Source of the DNA: an archaeon
Lineage (GTDB): Archaea; Asgardarchaeota; Thorarchaeia; Thorarchaeales; Thorarchaeaceae
Assembly (NCBI GenBank): GCA_024275415.1
Contig: JAJRZD010000120.1
Location: 1 to 43,547 of the forward strand
DNA: 43,547 nt
Reading direction: 5' to 3'
Shown piece after piece: positions 7,686 to 15,045 of this stretch. Each line of letters starts with the position of its first letter. The first letter of the stretch is position 1. The position numbers were made by a program, and so were the translations under genes. The notes below the pieces were generated by a model. That model did no database searches, had not been told where the DNA came from, and was given only the letters and a program-made list of their open reading frames with translations.

Positions 7686-8852
7686 GTGAGAATTGGCGTC
7701 AACCTATACCCTTCCGTCGGCGGTTCTGGATATCTTGCTACAAGACTTGGACAACACCTTGCTGAAAGGAATCACATCATCCATTTCATCACCTACCAGC
7801 GTCCGTTCTCTTTGATGTGGGAACAGACTCGTGGGGTCTACGTTGACCTCGTAGATAGCTTCGATTATCCACTCTTCAAGAATATTGGATCCCCCTATAC
7901 AATGGCTCTGACCTCTAAGATAGTGAAGTCAGTAAGAGATTCGCATTTGGATCTTATCCATTCTCATTATGCCATCCCACATGCGATGTCTGCATTCATG
8001 GCAAGGGAAATTACAGGGACACCCTATGTCGTGACTCTGCATGGGTCTGATGTCCATACACTCGGGACTGACCCCGCCTACAAACCGGTCGTGAAGCATA
8101 CCGTGGAGCAGGCTGATGCGGTGACATGCGTTTCAGAGTACCTCCGGGAGAAGGCACAGAATGATCTTGGCATCGAGCGTGATATCCATGTGATTCCGAA
8201 CTTCATCGATACTCGAAGGTTCACGCATCGCAGCGGAATCAGACTTGTGGTCGAGAGCGGCTGTGTGTCCTTGCGATCCGAGGAAGATGTCAGAGATATA
8301 GCACCTGATGAACGTGTCCTGTTCCATGCCTCGAATTTTAGGAGAATCAAAAGGGTTGTCGAGCTAATCGAGATCATGCGTATCGTTGTGGATCATTACC
8401 CGAAAGCAAGATTGATTATCGCTGGGGATGGCCCTACACGAATCGAGGTTGAACGCACAATCGAGAAGCTGGATCTTTGTAACAATGTCCATCTGCTGGG
8501 AATCAAGAGCAACATCCAGGATATCATGTGTTCGGCGGATATATTCTTGCTCAACTCGACACAGGAAGGGATGCCCTTAGTACTACTTGAAGCCATGGCG
8601 TGTAGTTTGCCCGTCATCACAACACCAGCAGGCGGAATACCGGAACTTGTCCGTCCTGATGTGGATGGAATAGTCACCAAGGACTTTGACAAGGAAAGAT
8701 TTGCAGAGGCGGTAATCAATCTTCTTGAGAACGACTCTCTTAGGAACAAATATGCGAGAGCAGGACGAAAACGTGTGGAAGAGAGTTTATCTGCTGATGA
8801 TATAGTGAGCCAATATGAGAGGGTGTTCGAATCTGTGCTAGAGTCTAGGTGA
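7686..8852 (+). CDS. bshA: N-acetyl-alpha-D-glucosaminyl L-malate synthase-like glycosyltransferase (BshA-like, GT4)
   Basis: A 388-residue GT4 glycosyltransferase predicted to join GlcNAc from UDP-GlcNAc to L-malate, the first step of bacillithiol synthesis. The N terminus (YPSVGGSGYLATRLGQ, residues 8-23) closely follows the BshA signature YPSVGGSG..ATELG. Further BshA-like blocks are HSHYAIPHA, VTLHGSDVHTLGTDP, NFIDTRRF, ASNFRRIKRV, and the donor-binding GMPLVLLEAMACSLPVITT with GGIPELV. A short insertion follows NFIDTRRF compared with Bacillus BshA. The start is GTG at 7686, directly before the RIGVNLYP strand. The stop codon overlaps the start of bshC in a GTGA arrangement, so translation is probably coupled. 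Other GT4 enzymes share the fold, but the whole-length pattern and the neighbours make BshA the best call. Confidence 0.88.
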   Translation: MRIGVNLYPSVGGSGYLATRLGQHLAERNHIIHFITYQRPFSLMWEQTRGVYVDLVDSFDYPLFKNIGSPYTMALTSKIVKSVRDSHLDLIHSHYAIPHAMSAFMAREITGTPYVVTLHGSDVHTLGTDPAYKPVVKHTVEQADAVTCVSEYLREKAQNDLGIERDIHVIPNFIDTRRFTHRSGIRLVVESGCVSLRSEEDVRDIAPDERVLFHASNFRRIKRVVELIEIMRIVVDHYPKARLIIAGDGPTRIEVERTIEKLDLCNNVHLLGIKSNIQDIMCSADIFLLNSTQEGMPLVLLEAMACSLPVITTPAGGIPELVRPDVDGIVTKDFDKERFAEAVINLLENDSLRNKYARAGRKRVEESLSADDIVSQYERVFESVLESR

Positions 8853-10573
8853 GAAGAATGGTAAAGCCAAGCGTCATGACAGTGTATGAGGAGTGTATCT
8901 GGACAAGCTCGAACCCAGAACTAGGAATACAGCTATATGGAAATCCTCCAAAGTCATTTGGTGCAAACAGGGCGAGAATGATAGCCCTACTTGGTGAATA
9001 TGACAAAACGGGGTGGCACACAGAAGATAGATTGACCAAGCTTGAGAACACTTTGCGACGCATCAATAGAGAATTAGGATCCCTAACTCCAAAAGTTGAG
9101 ATGAACATCAAGAACCTTCACAATGGTGCCATTGAGGCAGGTCATCAGTCTGTGGTTTTGGGAGGACCAGCTTTCATCCTTAACAAGGCCGCAACGGTCG
9201 AACGTGTCGCAGTATTGAATTCTACCGATGAGCACACGTTTGCTTCTTACTTCTTTGTTGCTGACTACGATGTAGTGCAGAACGAATTAACGCACATACG
9301 GACTCCTCTGATGGGTTCTGGTGGAACAGTAGTAACCATCCCCGTCCCGGAGGGGTTCGAGCATTCACCTGTAAGCATGATCCCCTTGCCAGGCTATTCA
9401 TGGTATGAAGAAGCTGAAGAGAGCATAAAAGCAGGCTATAGACCCTTGTTCAAGGTTCTAGAGGGATCCTCGCGATCATTGTTCGAGGAGCGGTTAGAGG
9501 AATGCTTCTCAGTGGTTCGACACGCGTTCATCAACTCGACTTCGTTAGGCGACTGGGCAGCAAGGATTCTTGCAAGTCTCTTCAATATCCATGGAAATCT
9601 AGGATTGCCGTTGCTATCTGCATCAGACGGCGAGATCAGAGAACTATTAGCATTCGGAATGGAGCTTCTTCTGCAAAAAGAGAACAGATTGAAATTCATA
9701 CGTGCTCACGAGTATGCCTCATCATTGATTGAGAGCAGAGGGTATGAAACAGGTATCGGAAGGCGAAGAAACGACTATGTCCCGTTCTATTACGAGTGCA
9801 GCAATGGTTCGTGCAACCGTAGTCGCACGGAACTATCATATATCGATAGAGGAACTCGTGCACTCCTTCAGGGCAAGTGTCCGAGCTGTGGAGAGAAGGT
9901 CGAGATAGAAATCGACGCAGTCTCGCCCGACTTGAGCGAAGTGGCACGTTTCCTTTCACCTCGTGTGGACACTCGACAATTGATTATTGATACCTCGTTT
10001 CCTATCGTGACCCATGTAGGGGGACCGGGAGAAACTGCATATTACGCTCAGGTCATTCCAATTGCCAGAGAGATTGGACATCCGTTCCCGCTCTATGTCA
10101 AGTATCCTCGAGTGTACTATAATACACCATGGAGCGAAAGATTGGGCAAGGAACTTCAAGGGCTTGGCTATCCTATCCTGCACAGGCCAGAGATGTTCAG
10201 GCCCCTTGGAAAAATCGCACGGTTTCGAAAGAAAGGTAGAATCGAGGAGATGAACGAGCATCTTCATGCGTTAGCACAGATCATTGATGAAACATATTTC
10301 AAACTCAATGATGTCTTAAACCGGCTGAGCGATGACATTAATCAAAAGAACCATGCCTCTAGCGAGGAACTGCAGAGGAAGATGGACTTGGAGAGGTATC
10401 TCAGCTGGGCATTTGGACAGTACACAGAAGGAAAGATTTCCCAAGAGTCCTCATGGGCATGGATCGATTGGGCAATCAATGCGGGATTCGCTGACTTGTT
10501 CGGGCCTTATGAACGGGCCTACGTGGAAGGCATGAGGCATGGTGCAAAGTACTTTGTGAACTTCATGGTTTGA
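8849..10573 (+). CDS. bshC: BshC-like cysteine-adding enzyme with internal zinc-ribbon-like insertion
   Basis: A 574-residue protein predicted to add L-cysteine to GlcN-malate, the last step of bacillithiol synthesis. Diagnostic blocks are AGHQSVVLGGPAFILNKA (97-114), matching the GQQxGLxxGPxxTxxK block of BshC, and VGGPGETAYYAQ (390-401), matching the AGPGExxYWAQ block. The C-terminal third (about 450-550) is helical with a coiled-coil pattern, as in BshC. Between the two Rossmann blocks lie C317-x4-C322 and C344-x2-C347, a possible zinc ribbon that I do not recall in Bacillus BshC. GTG at 8849 overlaps the bshA stop by 4 bp; an ATG at 8858 is an alternative start three codons later. Family membership is clear; the exact thiol product is inference. 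Confidence 0.87.
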   Translation: MRRMVKPSVMTVYEECIWTSSNPELGIQLYGNPPKSFGANRARMIALLGEYDKTGWHTEDRLTKLENTLRRINRELGSLTPKVEMNIKNLHNGAIEAGHQSVVLGGPAFILNKAATVERVAVLNSTDEHTFASYFFVADYDVVQNELTHIRTPLMGSGGTVVTIPVPEGFEHSPVSMIPLPGYSWYEEAEESIKAGYRPLFKVLEGSSRSLFEERLEECFSVVRHAFINSTSLGDWAARILASLFNIHGNLGLPLLSASDGEIRELLAFGMELLLQKENRLKFIRAHEYASSLIESRGYETGIGRRRNDYVPFYYECSNGSCNRSRTELSYIDRGTRALLQGKCPSCGEKVEIEIDAVSPDLSEVARFLSPRVDTRQLIIDTSFPIVTHVGGPGETAYYAQVIPIAREIGHPFPLYVKYPRVYYNTPWSERLGKELQGLGYPILHRPEMFRPLGKIARFRKKGRIEEMNEHLHALAQIIDETYFKLNDVLNRLSDDINQKNHASSEELQRKMDLERYLSWAFGQYTEGKISQESSWAWIDWAINAGFADLFGPYERAYVEGMRHGAKYFVNFMV

Positions 10574-10614
10574 AGGAATGATTCCATTGTTCGTGGATGA
10601 AAGCGATGAGCGGA

Positions 10615-11883
10615 TTAGATATGCTCTGACAGGAGGTTCCCAAGCCGTTCTATCCCAATGGAAATGTCTTCTGGTACAGCATATGAGAATCCAAGTCGCA
10701 TGGTGTTCGGTCGTGGGACACTGGGTTCAACATCACTGCCGTCCTCGGTCATGGAGAATCCAGTTATTGGATAGAATGGGCCGCCAGGCACGTATAGTAA
10801 CTCGTTAGGAATTGCGATTTCCTTCATGAACTTGCTGCTGTCAAAGTCCTTGTTATCGCTCTCCCACCAGATAAAGAACCCACCAGTGGGATCAGTCCGG
10901 TCGCCTGCTGGGAACGAAGCGTCCATCGCCTTGGCCATTGCTTCATATCGTGCCTTGTAGAGGGGGATTGCCTTTCTCATCGCCTCGTCAATGTATTTGG
11001 AGTAGTACTCGTCAAGGATCCTCTGAACGAACGTCGAAGTGCAAAGATCAAGGTAGCCCTTGTCCTTTAGGACCTGCTCACGAACGTTAGGCGGGAGAAC
11101 CGAATACCCGACACGGAGTACCGCGGCTTCTTTACTGGTAGTGCCAAGATAGGCTACCCGATTATTGTCCTTGTCCAGTGCTTTGATGGGTTTGGGAGTT
11201 TCTTTGAACTGGATCTCTGCATAGGCGGAGTCCTCAATCAATAGAATGTTGTGATTCTCACAGATATCGAACAGTGCTTGACGCCTCTTTTGTGGGATTG
11301 TGGTGCCTTTCGGGTTGTCAGAGTCTGGCACGACGTAGACAATATCGGGTATCTTGCCAAACTTGGACTTGGAGAGATAGATTGCCTTCTCAACGAATTC
11401 AGGGATTATCCCATCATGGTCAGTCGGCACAGTCAGGATACGTCCGCCCAACTTCACTGCTGGAACAAGGAACCCAAGGTATGCAGGAGAGGGAGTTATG
11501 ATGATGTCCCCAGGGTCGATAAGTGTGTCAAGAAGGGCATAAATCGCCTGCTGGGAGCCATTCGTGATCGATACATTGTTCCACCCCTCATCACAGTCGA
11601 TTGGAATAGACCTCACATCACACAACCGTTTTGCTAGAGTCTTCAAGAACCAAGGTTGTCCACCGGTTGGCCCATAGTTGAAATCATCAAGAGCAAGCTT
11701 GGAGTCCTCAAGATACCTTACACTGAGATCCTGCATGATCTTGGCAAAAATATCTGTAGGCATGATGCCGGGTTTGCCACCGGCGAAGTAGTACTTCACC
11801 TTGTATCTCAACAACGCCCTAATCTGGGACTCTGCAATGAAAGAGGTCCAACTAGAAAAACTATATCCATTACTGTTTGCCAT
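10615..11883 (-). CDS. PLP-dependent class I/II aminotransferase
   Basis: A 422-residue fold-type I aminotransferase. The pyridoxal phosphate lysine is K251 in GTTSKEAAVLRVGY, with R257 nearby. The cofactor-stacking and ring-nitrogen residues are seen in PDSDNPKG (N190), EDSAY (D218, Y221) and the NGSQQAIYALLDTL helix near 108. The layout resembles the 2-aminoadipate/aromatic aminotransferase and MocR-like group (LysN-type) more than aspartate aminotransferase. No DNA-binding domain is attached, so it is an enzyme and not a MocR regulator. The amino donor and acceptor cannot be predicted. Its end faces that of bshC 41 bp away, and its 160 bp upstream region separates it from pyrF on the same strand. 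Confidence 0.9.
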   Translation of the reverse strand: MANSNGYSFSSWTSFIAESQIRALLRYKVKYYFAGGKPGIMPTDIFAKIMQDLSVRYLEDSKLALDDFNYGPTGGQPWFLKTLAKRLCDVRSIPIDCDEGWNNVSITNGSQQAIYALLDTLIDPGDIIITPSPAYLGFLVPAVKLGGRILTVPTDHDGIIPEFVEKAIYLSKSKFGKIPDIVYVVPDSDNPKGTTIPQKRRQALFDICENHNILLIEDSAYAEIQFKETPKPIKALDKDNNRVAYLGTTSKEAAVLRVGYSVLPPNVREQVLKDKGYLDLCTSTFVQRILDEYYSKYIDEAMRKAIPLYKARYEAMAKAMDASFPAGDRTDPTGGFFIWWESDNKDFDSSKFMKEIAIPNELLYVPGGPFYPITGFSMTEDGSDVEPSVPRPNTMRLGFSYAVPEDISIGIERLGNLLSEHI

Positions 11884-12043
11884 AAGGATTTACTCCGTCG
11901 CCAATGAGGCATCCGCTATTGGATCTCTGCCTGATGCATGTACAGAGATGTACATGACCTGTGTCATTTCACGAACACCTTGCCTATATCCTTTTCCAAG
12001 AGAACATCGTTTTTCGGGTCGATTTGTGAGGTGTGATGCTCAC

Positions 12044-12835
12044 TTATGTACGCACGCCCATCGCCACATTGAGTGCCTTGGCGGCACTTGCAGGGTTATC
12101 TGCATTGACAATAGAACGAGCAACAATGACATAAGTCGCGCCAGCGTCCAATGCCTCTTTGGCACTCCCACCTTGAGCCCCAATCCCCGGACAGAGAATA
12201 GGAACTTCATCACCAAGTACTTTCTTAATCTCCATGATTTTCTCGGGATAAGTAGCCCCAACGATGACCCCGTCTACATCACGTTTTCGGGCAAGCATTG
12301 CAAATCTCAGGTAGAGAGGTTCTGCATTCTTCCCCTTCGGGTGATCGGAAACATAGAGGCCATATCCCTCAGCAGAAGCAGGATGCGACATATAGCAAAG
12401 GGTGATGATACCCTTTTGTTTTTCCTGTGCCATCTTGAACACACCGTCTAGACCTCCTTCCCAGCCAACGAAAGGATTCACGATGATAGCATCGAATCCT
12501 GCATCATAATAGTAGCGTGCGATGTGCACATTGGTATTGCCAATGTCATTGATCTTACAATCCATTATGGCAGTGAGTCCAAGGTCATGGATGCGGTCAA
12601 GGATTCGCGGGATGCCATCAAAAAGCCCTAATGGAAGGACGAGATGACGGTTAATCTTGAAAGCAACGGCATGTTCTGCAGTGGATTCCACTATTCGAAT
12701 TGCTTCCTTCTCAACACGTTCCCTTTCAGCAGAGCGTTCTGCCTGCCCCTTTGTCATGTCAGCAACAAGATCAAGACCTATGATCAGTTTGCTCTTCCGG
12801 ACAAAACTGGCAGCAGCAAGCTTACGTTTGTACAT
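12044..12835 (-). CDS. pyrF: Orotidine 5'-phosphate decarboxylase
   Basis: A 263-residue OMP decarboxylase, which converts OMP to UMP in the last step of pyrimidine synthesis. The substrate-binding aspartate is D22 in LIIGLDL. The charged catalytic tetrad lies in MDCKINDIGNT with D92, K94 and D97. A phosphate-binding segment PGIGAQGGSAKEALDAGATYVIVARSI closes the barrel at the C terminus. The size is larger than the roughly 215-residue archaeal form and closer to the longer bacterial/type-2 form; the extra length lies in residues 26-55 (charged helix) and around 135-160. The start ATG at 12835 is preceded by a purine-rich stretch. No other pyr gene is adjacent. It is divergent from a membrane protein gene. 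Confidence 0.92.
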   Translation of the reverse strand: MYKRKLAAASFVRKSKLIIGLDLVADMTKGQAERSAERERVEKEAIRIVESTAEHAVAFKINRHLVLPLGLFDGIPRILDRIHDLGLTAIMDCKINDIGNTNVHIARYYYDAGFDAIIVNPFVGWEGGLDGVFKMAQEKQKGIITLCYMSHPASAEGYGLYVSDHPKGKNAEPLYLRFAMLARKRDVDGVIVGATYPEKIMEIKKVLGDEVPILCPGIGAQGGSAKEALDAGATYVIVARSIVNADNPASAAKALNVAMGVRT

Positions 12836-12878
12836 CTCTCAAACACCTACTCGCGTACTCCATATAGGGCGGTCATAC

Positions 12879-12886
12879 TTTATATG
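12879..12886 (+). promoter_or_regulatory. TATA-like element before the 12920 membrane gene
   Basis: TTTATATG lies 34 bp before the GTG start at 12920, consistent with an archaeal TATA box and a very short leader. It lies in the 84 bp between divergent starts. Confidence 0.45.
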
Positions 12887-12919
12887 AGATGCGATGACAG
12901 ACAGACATGGTGAGTATCT

Positions 12920-13966
12920 GTGTCCCCAGACTGGCTTTACACACGGTTAATAGTCGTCATGGTCGCAATTATTGGCCCAATCTACTTCTTCCTTTTGATG
13001 TTACTCCTGCCATTCCAGATGGCACCATTTGGCGATCCGTTATACGACACCCTGTTTCACTTTGTTGCGGCGCCAGCGATATTCTCTCTGACATGGATTG
13101 GCCATATATACTACTCAAGATACAGGTTGGCTAACACTGTACACCACATGGATGAAACGATAGATGCGGTCCCACTGCGATGGAGGATATTCTATGGGAC
13201 AAATGCAGCCTTTGTCATCGGGTTCTTCGTCTTACCCATGATCATCGCACCTCTTGCAGTCCTCTCAGGACTTTACATAGCATTCCGTATCTTTCATACA
13301 ATCGGCATCGGAAAAATGGGAGGTGGCAAAGCTGCTTCTGCTCTCGGGATTATCGTTGCTATTGCATTGAGCATCCTGCCTGCACTGGTGGCCATCCAAT
13401 TCATCCCGCTGTACCTTCAGGTCTGGGAAGGGATACTTGCAGCATGGAGTGGTTTCTGGTTCAAGGTCGTTTATGGATTCGCACAATGCATTGTGAATGC
13501 TCTCAGCTTTGGAGCTCCGGTCTACTTCATCTATTTCGGCGCGCAGGAGTATGACAGGGGAGTATACGGCACGGTCTACACGCAGACACCAACAAGATGG
13601 ATCCGGTTCGGCGAGTTGATAGTATTCACCTTCTTTCTTGTCCTGTACCTCCCACCTATTCCCACACCGTTTGGCTTTGACATACCATTCGCTGATATGT
13701 CATGGCTCTTCTTTAATTACATCAACTGGATATCCCTTTCAATTGTGGCCATCATGATACTGATCAAGAAGAGGCTGGGTGTCGCGAATGACACCACTAT
13801 CGGAGGGCCTGTCAACATCATCATCGTGGCGCTATTCCTCATCGTGGAGATATTCTTCAAGCTGAACGTACTTATCGTCACGTTGACTATCTGGATGGCA
13901 TTCGTACTATTTGCAGTAATATTCACGGTGAACTTCCTACGGGCATCACCAAGGGAGATGTACTAG
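12920..13966 (+). CDS. Polytopic membrane protein, unknown function
   Basis: A 348-residue integral membrane protein with roughly eight to ten hydrophobic helices (about 10-32, 46-66, 93-120, 140-165, 183-207, 232-248, 262-283 and two in 297-340). Polar loops are short. A hydrophilic segment around 208-228 (GAQEYDRGVYGTVYTQTPTRW) may be a functional loop. I do not recognise the family and see no transporter signature motif. A GTG at 12920 gives the start that fits the upstream TATA-like element; an in-frame ATG at 12959 would shorten the first helix. The Nudix gene begins 2 bp after the stop, so the two form an operon and may act together, though no link is evident. Confidence 0.78.
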   Translation: MSPDWLYTRLIVVMVAIIGPIYFFLLMLLLPFQMAPFGDPLYDTLFHFVAAPAIFSLTWIGHIYYSRYRLANTVHHMDETIDAVPLRWRIFYGTNAAFVIGFFVLPMIIAPLAVLSGLYIAFRIFHTIGIGKMGGGKAASALGIIVAIALSILPALVAIQFIPLYLQVWEGILAAWSGFWFKVVYGFAQCIVNALSFGAPVYFIYFGAQEYDRGVYGTVYTQTPTRWIRFGELIVFTFFLVLYLPPIPTPFGFDIPFADMSWLFFNYINWISLSIVAIMILIKKRLGVANDTTIGGPVNIIIVALFLIVEIFFKLNVLIVTLTIWMAFVLFAVIFTVNFLRASPREMY

Positions 13967-13968
13967 TC

Positions 13969-14409
13969 ATGTACAAGAATCCGAAACCAACCGTTGACAT
14001 CGTTATCCTCGATGGAACGCGAATCGTACTGGTAAAACGGGGGCGGGAACCATTCAAAGGAAAGTGGGTGTTTCCGGGCGGCTTCATCGACCATGGTGAA
14101 ACAGCAGAACATGCAGCTGTGCGTGAGGCAAAAGAGGAAACAGGGATGGATGTTGAGATTATAGGACTGCTTGGAGTGTATTCTTCGCCGGATAGGGATC
14201 CAAGAGACCATCACCTCAGCATCGTGTTCATTGCCAAGCCTATTCAGGGCTCACCGCTCGGAGGGGACGACGCCGATGAGGCAAAATGGCATGACCTACA
14301 CGAGCTCAGACCTGGGGATTTGGCGTTCGACCACGACTTGATGGCCAGTGACCTCGGAAAGTGGATAGAAGACCACTCCCTGACTTTCTGGTCTACTAGG
14401 CAACGATAA
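13969..14409 (+). CDS. Nudix hydrolase
   Basis: A 146-residue Nudix hydrolase with a perfect box, G38-x5-E44-x7-R52-E53-x-x-E56-E57-x-G59, which binds the metal and cleaves nucleoside diphosphates linked to another group. The upstream VLVKRGREPFKGKWVFPGG strand-loop is like that of ADP-ribose pyrophosphatases and MutT-type sanitising enzymes. The C-terminal HDLHELRPGDLAFDHDLMASDL helix is also typical. The likely substrate is ADP-ribose or an oxidised nucleotide, but the sequence does not decide. It begins 2 bp after the membrane protein stop, so it is cotranscribed with it. Confidence 0.92.
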   Translation: MYKNPKPTVDIVILDGTRIVLVKRGREPFKGKWVFPGGFIDHGETAEHAAVREAKEETGMDVEIIGLLGVYSSPDRDPRDHHLSIVFIAKPIQGSPLGGDDADEAKWHDLHELRPGDLAFDHDLMASDLGKWIEDHSLTFWSTRQR

Positions 14410-14417
14410 ACAAAAGG

Positions 14418-14777
14418 TTATTCGAGCGCCAAGATTTCCAGTTTCTCAGCAAGCTTGATGACAGGCAGATGGACTACCATAGGCTCAGAGTCGATGGTGT
14501 TTGTGAACTCCAATGACTCCTTGGGGCGCGCCTTGTATGCAAGGAATGTTCCTGCTGGGGGAGAATCACTTTCGGTATAAATCCACATTGGTAGGCCGTA
14601 CATCTCATAGTAGCCGTGATTTGAGATTAACGTGCCGTAGATATGCTTACCTTGGTGTTCGAAATACAGCATACTTGCAGGCCTGTCCCTTTGGGACCAG
14701 GAAACTAGCATCCTTGCCAAATCGGTCATTGAAGATATCTTCAGGTTCACTGGGGGACGGATGTCGGATTTGCTCAT
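14418..14777 (-). CDS. Hypothetical protein, 119 aa
   Basis: An unrecognised small soluble protein. It appears to be mostly beta: SMLYFEHQGKHIYGTLISNHGYYEMYGLPMW and TFLAYKARPKESLEF suggest a compact barrel or sandwich after an N-terminal helix at 14-30. No cysteines, membrane helix or signal are present. It is convergent with the Nudix gene, 8 bp apart. The 268 bp upstream, up to the HerA-like gene, hold no other gene that I can support. Third-position base choice resembles the neighbours, so I take it as a real gene. Confidence 0.65.
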   Translation of the reverse strand: MSKSDIRPPVNLKISSMTDLARMLVSWSQRDRPASMLYFEHQGKHIYGTLISNHGYYEMYGLPMWIYTESDSPPAGTFLAYKARPKESLEFTNTIDSEPMVVHLPVIKLAEKLEILALE

Positions 14778-15045
14778 TGTGGGTCATGTTCGTTGCGTAT
14801 TTTGCACCTTATAAGGACATTCATACATCAGGCTCTCTGTGAGGTTTCCGCACTTTCTGCTCGTCGGGAGATGCATAATCCTCTTCATCTAGGAAGATAT
14901 CAGGGAGGGAGAAGAAATTGGGGAGCGCCAACGATGTTTCTGAAGAATCTTGCAGAAGGGGCTAAAAGGAGAGTAGTACCGTTCATTGTGTTTTTTGCAA
15001 ATCGACTTTTTCATACTTTTCCCGATATCAACGAGTTATCCGGGT

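Noticed and set aside
11801..12451. 216-codon open frame on the plus strand between the aminotransferase and pyrF genes
   Set aside because: It runs antisense to pyrF, whose motifs are unmistakable, and its own product has no recognisable domain.
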